Shown: positions 18,729 through 30,030, counted from the stretch's first letter. The stretch is 64,000 nt of DNA from Brucella gallinifaecis (GCF_006476605.1 NZ_ML636800.1:310001-374000); one strand, 5' to 3'. Notes: a model not told the origin generated them from the letters alone. Translations and numbers: made by a program.

Positions 18729-20384
18729 ATGACTTCGCACCGCCTTCCCGAAATTACGCTGACCCCGGAACTGACCGCGGCGGCTGCGGAAGCGAAATCG
18801 TGGCCTTTTGAAGAGGCAAGAAAAATACTCAAGCGCTATGCCAAAACCGGCATGCCTGACACCGTAATCTTCGAGACCGGCTATGGACCCTCTGGATTAC
18901 CACATATCGGCACCTTTGGCGAAGTTGCACGCACCTCGATGGTTCGCCATGCTTTCCGTATTCTGACGGAAGACAAAGTCAAAACACGGCTCATCTGCTT
19001 CTCCGATGATCTCGATGGTATGCGCAAAATCCCGGATAATGTGCCAGATAAAGAAGCCCTTGAGCCTTATTTGCAATTGCCGCTTTCTGCAGTGCCAAAC
19101 CCGTTTGGCGGTGATTACAAGAGCTTTGCCCAGCATAATAATGCCATGCTTTGCCGTTTCCTCGATACTTTTGGTTTCGATTATGAATTTGCAAGTGCAA
19201 CTGAGTATTACAAATCCGGCAAGTTCGATGCTGTCCTGTTAAAGGCAGTCGAGCGCTACGATGACATCATGAAAGTGATGCTTCCAACACTTGGTGAGGA
19301 GCGTCAGGCGACTTATAGTCCGTTCCTGCCAATTTCGCCAAAGTCGGGCCGCGTTCTTTACGTACCGATGAAAAGCGTGGACGCCAAGGCTGGAACCATC
19401 ACCTTTGACGATGAGGACGGTGTTGAAACGACGCTGCCTGTCACTGGTGGCAATGTAAAACTTCAGTGGAAACCTGATTTTGGTATGCGCTGGGCAGCGC
19501 TGGGCGTTGATTTTGAAATGTTCGGCAAGGACCACCAAACCAATGCCGGTATTTATGACCGCATCTGCGAAATTCTTGGTGGTCGGGCACCGGAGCATTT
19601 CGTCTATGAGCTGTTCCTTGATCAACTCGGTCAAAAAATTTCGAAATCAAAGGGCAATGGTATCGCGATTGACGAATGGCTGGCCTATGCGCCGACCGAA
19701 AGCCTTGCACTATACAACTTCCAGAAGCCAAAGACTGCGAAGAAGCTTTATTTCGACGTGATCCCGAAGGCCGTAGACGAGTATTTCACCTATCTCTCTG
19801 CCTATAACCGTCAGGAGTGGAAAGACCGCCTGAACAACCCGGTCTGGCACATCCATTACGGCAACCCGCCAAAGGTTGAACTGCCGGTTACATTCGCACT
19901 GATGCTCAATCTGGTGAGCGCATCCAATGCTGAAAACCCAAGCGTTCTCTGGGGCTTCATCTCGCGCCATGTGCCGGGAGTAACGCCAGAAAACAACCCG
20001 GAACTCGACGCGCTCGTTGGTTATGCCATCCGTTACTTTAACGATTTCGTGAAGCCCACCAAGCAATTCCGTACACCTGACGATGTCGAACGCGCAGCGC
20101 TTGAAGGCCTTGATGCGAAGCTTGCAACTCTGCCAGCCGATACAGACGGTACAGCAATTCAGAATGCCATTCTGGACGTTGCCCGTGCAATCGAGCGCTA
20201 TCAGGATCATAACAAAAAAAGCCCGGAAGGTGGCCCCGGCGTATCAGTATCTTTCTTCCAGATGCTCTATGAAGTGCTGATCGGTCAGGAACGCGGCCCA
20301 CGCTTTGGATCTTTCGTTGCTCTTTATGGGATCAATGAAACCCGTGCACTTATCCAAAAAGCACTTGCTGGTACGCTATCGTAA
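18729..20384 (+). CDS. lysS: Lysyl-tRNA synthetase, class I
   Basis: Charges tRNA-Lys. This is the archaeal/alphaproteobacterial class I enzyme, unrelated to the class II LysRS of most bacteria. The HIGH motif is HIGT at about residues 59-62 and KMSKS is KISKSKGNG near residue 300. The 551-residue length is normal for the family. The frame is open from 18501, but the ATG at 18729 begins the conserved [15 protein letters not shown] region and has CAGG eight bases upstream, so it is preferred. A terminator follows at 20405. The gene is monocistronic. Confidence 0.95.
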   Translation: MTSHRLPEITLTPELTAAAAEAKSWPFEEARKILKRYAKTGMPDTVIFETGYGPSGLPHIGTFGEVARTSMVRHAFRILTEDKVKTRLICFSDDLDGMRKIPDNVPDKEALEPYLQLPLSAVPNPFGGDYKSFAQHNNAMLCRFLDTFGFDYEFASATEYYKSGKFDAVLLKAVERYDDIMKVMLPTLGEERQATYSPFLPISPKSGRVLYVPMKSVDAKAGTITFDDEDGVETTLPVTGGNVKLQWKPDFGMRWAALGVDFEMFGKDHQTNAGIYDRICEILGGRAPEHFVYELFLDQLGQKISKSKGNGIAIDEWLAYAPTESLALYNFQKPKTAKKLYFDVIPKAVDEYFTYLSAYNRQEWKDRLNNPVWHIHYGNPPKVELPVTFALMLNLVSASNAENPSVLWGFISRHVPGVTPENNPELDALVGYAIRYFNDFVKPTKQFRTPDDVERAALEGLDAKLATLPADTDGTAIQNAILDVARAIERYQDHNKKSPEGGPGVSVSFFQMLYEVLIGQERGPRFGSFVALYGINETRALIQKALAGTLS

Positions 20385-20404
20385 ATATCTGATAGTTATC
20401 AAAA

Positions 20405-20437
20405 GCCCCACCCGGTTGTTCGGGTGAGGCGTTTTTT
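20405..20437 (+). terminator. Intrinsic terminator of lysS
   Basis: GCCCCACCCG and CGGGTGAGGC (one mismatch) flank a 6-nt loop and are followed by GTTTTTT. The T run overlaps the stop codon of the convergent gene at 20436. Confidence 0.85.
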
Positions 20438-21359
20438 ATTGGTTTTGCGGCGCTGGAGGAAACTCACCGTCAAGCTGCTGTGGCCTGACAGCTTGCCCCG
20501 GTATTTCAGGCATTATTGTATCGGGCATTACTGTACTATTATTCAAACCAGGTAACACTGCATCCGGCTTATCACCATAAATACCTGATTTCGCAATCTG
20601 CGCCTTTTCGGCAGCTTCCTCATAAGGGCTTCCGGCAACAGCCTTTGCCCAGCCATTGGACACAAGCCACAAAGCGGGATCTTCAGTGCCAACACTGCAT
20701 TGCGTTGTAATTGCCGCCCTACTGTCATTTTTGGGCAAACGGCACATGATTGCACGCGCACGCAGCCATTGACGGAAAGCGGTGCGGGCATGCATGCCAC
20801 AAGGCCAGCTTTCACCATCCTCAGCCTGACAGGTTTCCTCTACCGGAATGACCTCAATGCCTTGCAAATCAACGAAACGCCCCTGACTTTCAAGTTTGCC
20901 GGCAGCAATTGCAACCGGGCGCTGTAGAAGCTGCAACGGCTGGTCTTCATCAACCACCACAGCAGGCGCCGGTGGTTCTGGCGGTTTCGGTGTTGTTGCC
21001 AGTCCAAGGTCACTCAGAGGTGGCCGGGCAGGTTCACGCTCAAACTCACCTTGTGCACTTTGATTGAAACTGTTCTGTTCAGTTGTCTTCAATGCATCTT
21101 CCGGTACAGACTCCGAAGGCACTATATCAGCATCAGCTCTGGTTTCCGGCTCATTATAATCAAATTGTTCGACAATAATCTTGTTGCCCGATCCCGCCTC
21201 CGGTTTCACTTGATTATCGCGGCTCTCAACAATCCTGACCGGGCGATCAAGCGCCCCATAAAACGGTGCGACAAAAACCATGACCAGAATAACAGCGGTC
21301 AAACCAGCCAGGCTTCCAAAAACAATATGGGCATGATTTTTCCGGGGCAATCTGATCAT
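20436..21359 (-). CDS. Membrane-anchored thermonuclease (SNase-like) family protein
   Basis: A 307-residue protein with one N-terminal span (about residues 9-35), a proline/glutamate-rich linker (about 45-140), an SNase-like domain (about 150-265) and a proline-rich tail. The SNase core is recognised from RFVDLQGIEVIPVEETC, ARTAFRQWLRARAIMC and LWLVSNGWAKAV. Several catalytic residues of staphylococcal nuclease are not evident, so it may be non-catalytic. The ATG at 21359 overlaps the TGA of the upstream S24 repressor gene by one base (TGATG), so translation is coupled; the frame is open to 21392. Confidence 0.75.
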   Translation of the reverse strand: MIRLPRKNHAHIVFGSLAGLTAVILVMVFVAPFYGALDRPVRIVESRDNQVKPEAGSGNKIIVEQFDYNEPETRADADIVPSESVPEDALKTTEQNSFNQSAQGEFEREPARPPLSDLGLATTPKPPEPPAPAVVVDEDQPLQLLQRPVAIAAGKLESQGRFVDLQGIEVIPVEETCQAEDGESWPCGMHARTAFRQWLRARAIMCRLPKNDSRAAITTQCSVGTEDPALWLVSNGWAKAVAGSPYEEAAEKAQIAKSGIYGDKPDAVLPGLNNSTVMPDTIMPEIPGQAVRPQQLDGEFPPAPQNQ

Positions 21360-22012
21360 CACTGGCTTGCCCACAGAATACGGGCAACCCATTCGACATC
21401 CTTCATTTCATAGGACAGATTTGGAAACTCAGGATTAAACGAATGAAGCTCAATTGTGCGCGGGGTCTGTCGATGAAGAATTTTAGCCATCACTTCGCCG
21501 CCTTTGGTGCGGACAACCACACGATCGCCACGACGAACCGGTGCATTAGGCGCCACAACAAGTGTATCGCCATCACGATAAAGCGGCAACATAGAGTCGC
21601 CTGAAACTTCCAGCGCATAGACATTATCGGTAGGTGCTGCTGGAAACTGCACGACATCCCAGCCATGACCTGCGGGAAAACCGGAATCGTCGAAATAGCC
21701 ACCCCCGCCTGCTTCCGCCATGCCAAGCAGCGGTATTGCACTCGGCTCCTGCAAATAGTCGCCATAAGAGGGGAAAGAAGTCTCTCCACGAACAAGTCGG
21801 GTAAATTCGTCAAAACTCGCGCCGGTCGCTTCCATGACTTTGGCAAGGGATTCAGTAGATGGCCAGCGCGCACGCCCATCGGGGGCATAACGTTTGGATT
21901 TGTTGAAAGTCGTTGGATCAAGCCCTGCACGGCGTGCAAGGCCGGATACGCTCAAAGAGTTGCGTTCTGCCAGAGCATCAATAGCAGCCCATACACTATC
22001 ATGAGAAAACAT
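21359..22012 (-). CDS. HTH-type repressor with S24 (LexA-like) peptidase domain
   Basis: A 217-residue protein. The N-terminal helix-turn-helix (about residues 18-60) includes SVSGLARRAGLDPTTFNKSKR. The C-terminal S24 domain (about 120-215) keeps the nucleophile serine in GDSMLPLYRDGD and the lysine in GGEVMAKIL, the catalytic pair of LexA and phage repressors that self-cleave on DNA damage. It resembles phage-derived regulators, but no phage genes surround it. Its coupling to the SNase-like gene by a TGATG overlap implies a shared transcript. Confidence 0.85.
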   Translation of the reverse strand: MFSHDSVWAAIDALAERNSLSVSGLARRAGLDPTTFNKSKRYAPDGRARWPSTESLAKVMEATGASFDEFTRLVRGETSFPSYGDYLQEPSAIPLLGMAEAGGGGYFDDSGFPAGHGWDVVQFPAAPTDNVYALEVSGDSMLPLYRDGDTLVVAPNAPVRRGDRVVVRTKGGEVMAKILHRQTPRTIELHSFNPEFPNLSYEMKDVEWVARILWASQ

Positions 22013-22136
22013 AGTTCAACCTGCGAAAGAGGATTATAAGCCTAGCCACCAGCCTTTTATGATAGTAATTCTAGCGAATAACCTGATTTTACGCAAGATG
22101 CACAATATTACAGGGAAAATTTTCTTATTCACCAAT

Positions 22137-22170
22137 AAAAACACGCGGCTCTTCAGTGCCGCGTGTTTTT
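22137..22170 (-). terminator. Intrinsic terminator of the fad operon
   Basis: AAAAACACGCGGC and its exact complement (13 bp) around an 8-nt loop, just after the fadJ-like stop on the minus strand, with T runs in both directions. Confidence 0.88.
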
Positions 22171-22186
22171 TCACTCAACCCACAAA

Positions 22187-24403
22187 TCAGGCCGCTTTTC
22201 TGGTCTCATTTTTGTATGGATTGAAACGCTGATAGAAGCTTTCGCCATTCTCCGCCATATCGACAAGCAGCTTCGGCGCCTTGAACTGCTGGCCATATTT
22301 GCGCTGCAACTCTTTCGCAAGTTTGACGAATTTCTTCGCGCCCATTCCATCAATATAAGAAAGCGTGCCGCCGGTATAAGGTGCAAAACCAAAGGCCAGA
22401 ATGGAGCCAACATCGGCCTCACGCGGATCAGTGACAATGCCTTCTTCCATCACACGCGCAGCTTCCAGAGCAATTGTCACAAGGAAACGCTCTTTCAGTT
22501 CCTTCACGTCGATCTTGTCAGGGTTCTGCTGCGGATAAAGGTCTTTCAAACCGGCCCAGAGATGTTTCTTGGCAGGCTTGGCCGGATAGTCATAAAAGCC
22601 CTTGCCGTTCTTGCGGCCCTTGCGATCAAACTCATCAACAAGCTTATCCACCAGTTCCACATGGCGCGGATCGACAGCCTTTTCACCAAGATCGGCAAGG
22701 GTTGCCTTGAGGATTTTTTGCGAAAGGTCAATTGCCGTTTCATCGTTGAGAGCAAGCGGCCCAACCGGCATACCGGCCATACGGGCGGCATTTTCAATCA
22801 TTGCAGCCGGAACACCTTCAACCAGCATGTTGTAGGCTTCCGACATATAACGCAGCACGCAACGATTGACATAGAAACCGCGCGTATCATTGACAACAAT
22901 CGGCGTCTTCTTGATCGCACGAACATAATCAAGAGCCACGGCCAAAGCCTTGTCGGATGTCTTCTTGCCCAGGATCACTTCCACCAACATCATCTTGTCG
23001 ACCGGCGAGAAGAAGTGAATACCGATGAAGTTCTTCGGACGCTTGGAGACTTTAGCAAGGCCGGTAATTGGCAAGGTCGAGGTGTTGGACGCAAAAACGG
23101 CAGAAGTTTTCAAAACCTCCTCAGCCTTTTCGGTCGCGATGCGTTTAACTTCACGATCTTCGAACACAGCCTCGATCACCAGATCAGCTCCTTCGAGCAA
23201 GGCATAATCCGGCGTGGCCGTGATAAGCGACAAGAGCTTTTCCCTGTCGGCTTCTGTGGCGCGGCCTTTCTGCATTTCCTTGGTGATCAGATCAGCCGTA
23301 TGCGCCTTGCCCTTGTCCGCAGATTCCTGATCGCGATCGATCAGCACCACCGGAATGCCAGCCTTGGCCGTCACATAGGCAATACCTGCGCCCATGAAGC
23401 CAGCACCGATAACGCCAATTTTCTTGAATCTGGTCGGCTTTTCATCGGCTGGACGACGTGCACCCTTGTTCAACTCCTGTAACGACACGAAGAGCGAACG
23501 GATCATCATGCCCGCTTCGGTCGTCTGGAGAATTTCGGTAAAGTAACGCTGCTCAATCTTGAGACCAGTATCGAAAGGCACCAGCAGGCCTTCATAGACC
23601 GACTTCAGAATAGCGAGGGCTGCCGGATAATTTCCCGATGTTTCGCGGCGTAAAATGGCGGTTGCCGCAGGCCAGAGATTGGCACCGGCAGCCGAATAGA
23701 TTGCACCGCCGGGCAACTTGAAGCCTTTTTCATCCCATGGCTGAACTGGCTTGAGACCACCCTTGATCAACTTTTTTGCTGTTTCGACGAGCTTCCTGGC
23801 AGGTGCTACTTCGGTAACAAGGCCCATCGCCTTGGCACGCTGTGCCGTCAGGCTGGAGCCTGTGGTCATCATCTGCAAAGCATCCTGCTGGTTGGCAAGG
23901 CGCGGAACGCGCTGCGTGCCGCCAGCGCCCGGAAACAGGCCGACTTTCACTTCCGGCAAGCCCATCTTCACGCCCGGCGCGTCGGACGCCACTCGGGCAT
24001 GGCAAGCGAGCGACATTTCAAATGCCCCACCCATGCAGGTGCCATTAATGGCCGAAACCCAAGGCTTGCCCGAGGTTTCAAGCTTGCGGAACAAGCCGCC
24101 CATTCGACCGACATTATCAAACAGTGACTGAACAGCAGCTTGGCTGTCCTTTGCCTTTTGCTTCTGAAATTCCTTGAACATGCTTTCGAGCATGGTCAGG
24201 TCTGCACCGCCGGAGAAGGTTTCTTTGCCGGACGTGATGACCACGCCCTTGACCTTTTCGTCGGCGGTCGTCGCGTCGATGATGGCATTCAATTCCTGCA
24301 TCACATCAACGGTGAAAACATTCATCGACTTTTCAGGCATATCCCAGGTGACGAGAGCAATGCCATCAGCGTCAGTTTCAACTTTAAAATTTACATAAGA
24401 CAT
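22187..24403 (-). CDS. Trifunctional fatty acid oxidation protein (enoyl-CoA hydratase / 3-hydroxyacyl-CoA dehydrogenase)
   Basis: A 738-residue FadB/FadJ-type multifunctional enzyme of beta-oxidation. Residues 1-190 form the crotonase domain with the oxyanion-hole segment SGGADL near 66 and a GMFGAGGTQR-like loop ([17 protein letters not shown]). From about 330 the NAD-binding fold starts at [23 protein letters not shown], followed by [15 protein letters not shown] and the C-terminal dehydrogenase domains. It hydrates trans-2-enoyl-CoA and oxidises the 3-hydroxyacyl-CoA. It is the last gene of the leftward operon acyl-CoA dehydrogenase, thiolase, this gene, with a 15-bp gap to the thiolase and a terminator at 22137. 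The precise paralogue name (fadB or fadJ) is not assigned. Confidence 0.93.
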   Translation of the reverse strand: MSYVNFKVETDADGIALVTWDMPEKSMNVFTVDVMQELNAIIDATTADEKVKGVVITSGKETFSGGADLTMLESMFKEFQKQKAKDSQAAVQSLFDNVGRMGGLFRKLETSGKPWVSAINGTCMGGAFEMSLACHARVASDAPGVKMGLPEVKVGLFPGAGGTQRVPRLANQQDALQMMTTGSSLTAQRAKAMGLVTEVAPARKLVETAKKLIKGGLKPVQPWDEKGFKLPGGAIYSAAGANLWPAATAILRRETSGNYPAALAILKSVYEGLLVPFDTGLKIEQRYFTEILQTTEAGMMIRSLFVSLQELNKGARRPADEKPTRFKKIGVIGAGFMGAGIAYVTAKAGIPVVLIDRDQESADKGKAHTADLITKEMQKGRATEADREKLLSLITATPDYALLEGADLVIEAVFEDREVKRIATEKAEEVLKTSAVFASNTSTLPITGLAKVSKRPKNFIGIHFFSPVDKMMLVEVILGKKTSDKALAVALDYVRAIKKTPIVVNDTRGFYVNRCVLRYMSEAYNMLVEGVPAAMIENAARMAGMPVGPLALNDETAIDLSQKILKATLADLGEKAVDPRHVELVDKLVDEFDRKGRKNGKGFYDYPAKPAKKHLWAGLKDLYPQQNPDKIDVKELKERFLVTIALEAARVMEEGIVTDPREADVGSILAFGFAPYTGGTLSYIDGMGAKKFVKLAKELQRKYGQQFKAPKLLVDMAENGESFYQRFNPYKNETRKAA

Positions 24404-24418
24404 TTATAAAACCTCCCC

Positions 24419-25627
24419 TCACACGCGCTCGATAATGGTGGCCGTACCCATGCCAGCACCGATACACAAAGTGACCAGCGCCACGTTAAGGTCGCGGCGT
24501 TCCAATTCATCCAGCACAGTGCCAAGGATCATCGCACCTGTTGCACCCAGCGGGTGTCCAAGGGCAATCGCACCGCCATTGACGTTGATCTTATCCTGCG
24601 GAATATCAAAAGCTTGGCAGTAACGCAGAACCACAGCGGCGAAGGCTTCGTTCAACTCGAACAAATCAATATCCGAGATTTTCATCTTGGCCTTTTTGAG
24701 CAGCTTTTGCGTCACATCAACGGGGCCAGTCAGCATAAGCGCAGGTTCAGAGCCAATATTCGCAAAAGCACGGATACGTGCACGAGGTTTCATGTCGAAT
24801 GCTTTGCCAGCCTTCTTCGAGCCAATGAGGACACCGGCGGCGCCATCAACAATGCCCGACGAATTACCGGCATGGTGCACGTGATTGATGGTTTCCACTT
24901 CCGGGTGCGCCTGAATGCCAACAGCATTGAAGCCCCCCATTTCACCGGGCATCACGAAGGAAGGATTGAGCTGAGCAAGCGCCTGCATATCTGTGCCCGG
25001 ACGCATGTGCTCGTCATGATCGAGAATGGTAAGGCCATTCTGATCCTTGATCGGAATAACCGATTTTTTGAAATAGCCCTTTTCCCACGATTTCGCAGCC
25101 CGCTTCTGACTTTCCACCGCATAGGCATCAACATCATCGCGGGAAAAACCGTATTTCGTAGCGATCAGATCGGCGGAAACACCCTGCGGCATGAAAAAGC
25201 CCGGAAAGCCAACCGATGGATCCATATACCAGGCACCGCCTGACATACCCATACCAACCCGCGACATGCTCTCAACACCACCGGCAATGACGAGATCATC
25301 GGCACCGAAGGCAATTTTCGCCGCAGCCAGATTGACGGCATCAAGGCCGGATGCGCAAAAGCGCGAAATCTGGATACCTGGTGCCTTGAAGTCATAGCCC
25401 GCTTCAAAAGCAGAAGAGCGTGGAATGACAGCGCCTGCCTCACCAACAGGGTCCACACAACCGAAAATAATGTCGTCGACCTTCGCCGTATCGATGCCGT
25501 TACGATCGCGCAAGGATTCCAGAACCTTCGCGCCCAGACGAACGGCAGGCACTTCATGCAGGCTACCGTCTTTCTTGCCACGTCCGCGCGGTGTGCGAAC
25601 GTGATCGTAAATATAAGCCTCAGCCAT
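24419..25627 (-). CDS. fadA: Acetyl-CoA C-acyltransferase (3-ketoacyl-CoA thiolase, FadA type)
   Basis: A 402-residue thiolase that cleaves 3-ketoacyl-CoA to acetyl-CoA and a shortened acyl-CoA. The nucleophile cysteine is C91 in [12 protein letters not shown]; the catalytic histidine is in [16 protein letters not shown] and the second cysteine in LCIGAGMG near the C-terminus. It is the middle gene of the operon and starts 48 bp after the acyl-CoA dehydrogenase stop, with GAAGGAG upstream of its ATG. Together with the flanking genes it gives a full beta-oxidation cycle. Confidence 0.93.
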   Translation of the reverse strand: MAEAYIYDHVRTPRGRGKKDGSLHEVPAVRLGAKVLESLRDRNGIDTAKVDDIIFGCVDPVGEAGAVIPRSSAFEAGYDFKAPGIQISRFCASGLDAVNLAAAKIAFGADDLVIAGGVESMSRVGMGMSGGAWYMDPSVGFPGFFMPQGVSADLIATKYGFSRDDVDAYAVESQKRAAKSWEKGYFKKSVIPIKDQNGLTILDHDEHMRPGTDMQALAQLNPSFVMPGEMGGFNAVGIQAHPEVETINHVHHAGNSSGIVDGAAGVLIGSKKAGKAFDMKPRARIRAFANIGSEPALMLTGPVDVTQKLLKKAKMKISDIDLFELNEAFAAVVLRYCQAFDIPQDKINVNGGAIALGHPLGATGAMILGTVLDELERRDLNVALVTLCIGAGMGTATIIERV

Positions 25628-25675
25628 TTTTTCTCCTTCCCGCCAATGCCATACGACATTGGCGCCATCTCTAAA

Positions 25676-27469
25676 CTAGAATGCGTCTGCGTTGAGCGCC
25701 ATCATGCTATCTGCACCCGACTGGATGCGTGCAAGATGCGCTACAGTTTCCGGCATGATCCGCTCGAAATAGTAGCGTGCGGTGATAAGCTTTGCTTCAA
25801 GATAGTCCTTGCTGCCTTCGCCAGCCGCCAGCTTTTCTTCCGCAACTTTTGCCATTCTTGCCCACATAAACCCAAGCGCCACCAGGCCAAAGAGATGCAT
25901 GTAATCATTCGATGCAGCCCCCGCATTGTCTGGCTTTGCCATTGCGTTCTGCATCAGCCACATGGTTGCGGCCTGAAGATCATTGACGCCCTTCTTCAGA
26001 TGCTTGGTGAAGAATGAGAGCTTTTCATTTTCGCGATTTGTTTCGCAGAACTCGCCCACTTCCTTGAAAAAAGCAGTGATCGCGCGTCCACCGTTAAGTG
26101 CCAGTTTACGACCAACCAGATCAAGCGCCTGAATGCCGTTGGCCCCCTCATAGATCATGGCAATTCGCGCATCGCGCACATATTGGCTCATACCATGTTC
26201 TTCGATATAGCCATGACCACCAAATACCTGCTGCGCCATGACTGCATGTTCAAAACCCTTGTCGGTCAAAACGCCTTTCAGCACTGGCGTCAACAAACCT
26301 ACGAGGTCGTCAGCCGCCTGACGTTCCGCTTCATCGCTGGAACGATGAGCAATGTCAGAGTTAAGTGCCGTCCAGAGAATAAGAGCACGTCCGGCTTCGT
26401 TGAAAGCGCGGATATTCATGAGGTTGCGGCGTATATCGGGATGCACAATGATCGGATCGGCCTTTTTATCCGGTGCAATCGCGCCCGAAAGCGCACGACC
26501 CTGAATACGCTCACGCGCATAGATCGCAGCGTTCTGATAAGCGGTCTCGGCAATCGACAACCCCTGAAGCGCCACCCCCAGACGGGCTTCATTCATCATG
26601 GTGAACATGGCACGCAGACCTTTATGCGCCTCACCGATCAGGTAGCCTGTTGCTTCGTCATAATTCATGACACAGGTGGAATTGCCGTGGATGCCCATTT
26701 TCTCTTCCAGAGAACCACAGGACACAGCATTGCGCTTTCCCGGATTACCGTTTTCATCGAGAATAAATTTAGGCACGATAAACAGCGATATGCCCTTAAC
26801 ACCCTCGGGTGCGCCATCGATGCGAGCCAACACCAGATGAATGATATTTTCCGACATATCATGCTCGCCAGCCGAGATGAAAATCTTCTGGCCTGAAATC
26901 TTGTAGGAGCCATCGCCCTGCGGCGCTGCACTGGTACGCAACAGCCCCAGATCCGTACCGCAATGCGGCTCGGTCAGGTTCATGGTGCCAGTCCAGACAC
27001 CTTCCACCATCTTTGGCAGATAGGTGTCTTTCTGCTCATCACTGCCATGCGCAAGGATCGCGGCAATCGCACCCTGCGTCAGGCCCGGATACATGGTAAG
27101 CGCCATATTGGCTGATGACATATATTCGCCAACAGCCGTATGCAGCAGATAGGGAAGCCCTTGCCCACCATATTGCTCAGGAACGGCAAGCCCAAGCCAG
27201 CCGCCTTCGCGATATTGATCATAAGCTTCTTTAAAACCCTTTGGCGTCGTTACCGAACCATCGGATGCACGAACGCATCCTTGCCTGTCGCCAGATTGAT
27301 TGACCGGAAACAATGTGCCTTCGGCAAGCTTCGCACCTTCAGACAGGATCGCTTCAACAACATCCGGGGATGCATCAGCAAAACCTGGCAAATTATTGTA
27401 ACGCTGATAATTCAGAACGTCATTGAGAATGAAATTTGTATCCTCAACGGGTGCGCGATAGCTCGGCAT
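25676..27469 (-). CDS. Acyl-CoA dehydrogenase, long form (FadE/DmdC-like)
   Basis: A 597-residue FAD-dependent acyl-CoA dehydrogenase with the usual three domains plus a roughly 130-residue C-terminal extension that defines the long subfamily. Visible blocks are [19 protein letters not shown] (flavin contact), [16 protein letters not shown], and [34 protein letters not shown], which carries the catalytic-region signature. Relatives oxidise long-chain acyl-CoAs, while DmdC members act on 3-methylmercaptopropionyl-CoA, so the chain length is open. It is the first gene of the fad operon. Confidence 0.9.
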   Translation of the reverse strand: MPSYRAPVEDTNFILNDVLNYQRYNNLPGFADASPDVVEAILSEGAKLAEGTLFPVNQSGDRQGCVRASDGSVTTPKGFKEAYDQYREGGWLGLAVPEQYGGQGLPYLLHTAVGEYMSSANMALTMYPGLTQGAIAAILAHGSDEQKDTYLPKMVEGVWTGTMNLTEPHCGTDLGLLRTSAAPQGDGSYKISGQKIFISAGEHDMSENIIHLVLARIDGAPEGVKGISLFIVPKFILDENGNPGKRNAVSCGSLEEKMGIHGNSTCVMNYDEATGYLIGEAHKGLRAMFTMMNEARLGVALQGLSIAETAYQNAAIYARERIQGRALSGAIAPDKKADPIIVHPDIRRNLMNIRAFNEAGRALILWTALNSDIAHRSSDEAERQAADDLVGLLTPVLKGVLTDKGFEHAVMAQQVFGGHGYIEEHGMSQYVRDARIAMIYEGANGIQALDLVGRKLALNGGRAITAFFKEVGEFCETNRENEKLSFFTKHLKKGVNDLQAATMWLMQNAMAKPDNAGAASNDYMHLFGLVALGFMWARMAKVAEEKLAAGEGSKDYLEAKLITARYYFERIMPETVAHLARIQSGADSMMALNADAF

Positions 27470-27827
27470 CGAAATCCTCCAATCAATTACCTGCTTTGTT
27501 CAGCATGACGCAGAACATCTCTCCAACATGTATCTCAGATATGTCTGTCATATGAATTTCTCACACGCACACTTCATACCTTGCGCAATAATAATGGGGC
27601 GCGAAACGCAAAAACCAACCATCATTACCGCTCCTGAAACCTTCACCGCCCAGTCCTTATCGATGAAATTCCAATCTTCATGGAAAGCTAACGTATTTTG
27701 ACGTTTCCGTAAACGTCAAAATTTATTTTTTATGAACCTATCCTTTTGCTCTATATGTTGCCAAAAAGCCTTAATTCCTTCAAATAAGTTATTTATCAAA
27801 TATTCAGCGTCGGAAACGGAATAGTAA
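27470..27827. promoter_or_regulatory. Divergent promoter region of fad operon and prc, with an 11-bp palindrome
   Basis: 358 bp separate the acyl-CoA dehydrogenase start and the prc start. The outstanding element is TTTTGACGTTT-ccgt-AAACGTCAAAA at 27696-27721, a perfect 11-bp inverted repeat around 4 bp. It resembles the MerR-family LiuR sites that control acyl-CoA and branched-chain degradation genes in proteobacteria. It lies about 105 bp upstream of prc and 227 bp upstream of the fad operon. It could also be a factor-independent stem. Confidence 0.5.
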
Positions 27828-29924
27828 GTGCTACGTATTAAATTTACTTTTCTTTGCCTTTTGTTGGCAATCATCTCCCCAGCAAATGCCCTGGAAGCCA
27901 ATCCTCCGGCTTTAAAGCCTTCGCCGCAACAGGCTGCAGCTGCTCAACTCACTTCTGAGTTTCTTGAGCAATTTCATTATAAACCAGTAGCTCTTGACGA
28001 TGCTTTATCCGCGAAGGTTCTCGACCGCTTTATCGATATCCTCGACCCGGACAGACTTATTTTCCTGCAAAACGACATCGATAACTTCAAAACACACAGT
28101 GCTGACATTGATGATGCTATCCAGAAGCAGGATCTCACTATTCCGTTTGAAATTTACAATATTTATGGCCAGCGTATTGATGATCGCATTTCTTACGCGC
28201 GGCAACTGCTTAAGGGAAATTTCGACTTCGACAAGCAGGAAGATTACATTATCCTTCGCAATAAAGAACCTTGGCCGCAATCTGAAACAGAACGCAATGA
28301 TTTATGGCGCAAACGCGTCAAGAATGATTGGCTGAGGTTGAAACTTGCAGGCAAAGATGATGCTTCAATTCGCGATACACTGATAAAGCGATACGACACT
28401 GCTCTTTCACGCGCCAATAAATCCAAGGCTGATGATGTTTTCCAGCTCTTTATGGCAGCCTATACGACCTCTGTAGATCCTCACACAGATTATTTGGGCC
28501 CCACTGCAGCCGAAGAATTTAACATATCTATGAAGCTTTCACTGGTTGGTATCGGCGCGGTGCTCCAGGAACGCGACGATTATACCACGATCCGCCAGCT
28601 GACTGCCGGTGGGCCGGCGCAACTTTCAGGCAAACTTGCAGTTGGTGATCGCATTGTCGGTGTTGGACAGAATAAAGACGGCCCCATAAAAGAAGTCGTT
28701 GGAATGCGCCTCGATGAAGTTGTCAAATTGATACGCGGTGACAAGGGCTCCATTGTGCGTTTGGAAATCCTGCCGGCAGACGCAAGCCCCGACGCCAAGC
28801 ATCAGATCATCAGTCTGGTTCGTGATAAAATCAGTCTGGACAAACAAGCTGCGCAGAAGAAAATCATCTCCGTCAAGGATGGAGATAAAAACCATAAAAT
28901 TGGCATCATTACCCTGCCTGCATTTTATGAGGATATCCAGGCGCGGCGCAAGGGCGTGAAAAACTATCGAAGCGCCAGCCGCGATGTAGCCAAAATTCTT
29001 GACGAACTTAATCGGGAGAAGGTTGACGGCGTGCTGGTCGATCTTCGCAATAATGGTGGTGGATCATTAAGCGAAGCGATTGATCTGACTGGCTTATTTA
29101 TTGGAAAAGGTCCGGTCGTTCAACAGCGCAATGCAAATGGTGAAATCAGGGTCGAGAGCGATGATTTTTCCAAACCTGTCTGGAGCGGCCCGCTTGGCGT
29201 TTTGATTAATCGTGGATCGGCGTCTGCATCGGAAATTTTTGCCGCCGCCATACAGGACTATGATCGCGGTGTCATCATTGGTGAACCAAGCTTCGGCAAG
29301 GGCACAGTGCAGACGGTCGTCAATCTTGATGAGGTCGCGCAAAGCGATCATCAAAAGCTTGGTGAGCTGAAGCTGACCATTGCGCAATTTTTCAGGGTAA
29401 ATGGTGGCACGACCCAATTGCGGGGCGTGACGCCTGATATCAGCCTGCCCGGCCTCTATAATCTTTCTACAGTGGGCGAAGCGAGTTTTGATAACGCCCT
29501 ACCCTGGAGTGAAATTCCGGCTACGAATTATCGGTCCTTTAACAAGGCAAAAACCCTGCTCCCTAAACTGCAGCAATTGCATGACAAGCGCGTCGAGAAC
29601 GATGTTGAGTTCAACCGGTTTTTGGATAATATCTCTACTTTGAAATCACAGCGTGATAAAAAAACGCTCTCTCTTAACGAAAAAGAACGTCGCGCTGAAA
29701 TAGAAAAAGAAGCCAACCGCCGCAAGATGCAAGGGCAAGTTGATAACGACAATGAAAGTCCTCGCGATGATGGTCTACAGTCGAATGAACGCAGCCTCAG
29801 TGCAGATATTGCTCTCGAAAAAGCACGCAAAAATGAAAAAGACATCTTGCAAAATGAGGCAGCGGCCATTGTGTCCGACCTTGCAGATTTAAATACAAAA
29901 TCAGCGCAAGCATCATCAAAATAA
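27828..29924 (+). CDS. prc: Tail-specific periplasmic protease Prc (Tsp, S41 family)
   Basis: A 698-residue periplasmic protease that degrades proteins with exposed nonpolar C-termini and trims peptidoglycan enzymes in relatives. A signal peptide covers about residues 1-22 (FTFLCLLLAIISPANA). An N-terminal helical domain is followed by a PDZ domain (about 235-320) and an S41 catalytic domain (about 345-560). The serine-lysine dyad is visible as S466 in GSASASE and K491 in FGKGTVQ. The C-terminus is a long charged helical domain. The start is a GTG; no ATG gives the complete signal peptide, so the GTG is accepted. Confidence 0.93.
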   Translation: MLRIKFTFLCLLLAIISPANALEANPPALKPSPQQAAAAQLTSEFLEQFHYKPVALDDALSAKVLDRFIDILDPDRLIFLQNDIDNFKTHSADIDDAIQKQDLTIPFEIYNIYGQRIDDRISYARQLLKGNFDFDKQEDYIILRNKEPWPQSETERNDLWRKRVKNDWLRLKLAGKDDASIRDTLIKRYDTALSRANKSKADDVFQLFMAAYTTSVDPHTDYLGPTAAEEFNISMKLSLVGIGAVLQERDDYTTIRQLTAGGPAQLSGKLAVGDRIVGVGQNKDGPIKEVVGMRLDEVVKLIRGDKGSIVRLEILPADASPDAKHQIISLVRDKISLDKQAAQKKIISVKDGDKNHKIGIITLPAFYEDIQARRKGVKNYRSASRDVAKILDELNREKVDGVLVDLRNNGGGSLSEAIDLTGLFIGKGPVVQQRNANGEIRVESDDFSKPVWSGPLGVLINRGSASASEIFAAAIQDYDRGVIIGEPSFGKGTVQTVVNLDEVAQSDHQKLGELKLTIAQFFRVNGGTTQLRGVTPDISLPGLYNLSTVGEASFDNALPWSEIPATNYRSFNKAKTLLPKLQQLHDKRVENDVEFNRFLDNISTLKSQRDKKTLSLNEKERRAEIEKEANRRKMQGQVDNDNESPRDDGLQSNERSLSADIALEKARKNEKDILQNEAAAIVSDLADLNTKSAQASSK

Positions 29925-29945
29925 TGGCTTGAATATATCTCCCCG

Positions 29946-30030
29946 AAATAGGGACCGGTTTTCAGGCTTCGTATTAAAATAAATATTTAGCACGTTTCTA
30001 TCTGATCCAATCAGATAGAAACGTGCTCTA
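29946..30030. repeat. Intergenic palindromic repeat, two parts
   Basis: A gaccggtttt core similar to other Brucellaceae intergenic repeats is followed by a perfect 18-bp inverted repeat around 3 nt (AGCACGTTTCTATCTGAT at 29989-30006, complement at 30010-30027), ending CTCTAA. It lies just after prc. The second part shares its sequence pattern with the element at 36480-36516. It may also terminate prc. Confidence 0.6.

Noticed and set aside
22163-23482. A 439-codon plus-strand frame
   Set aside because: Antisense to the FadB/FadJ-type gene, which matches its family along its full length.
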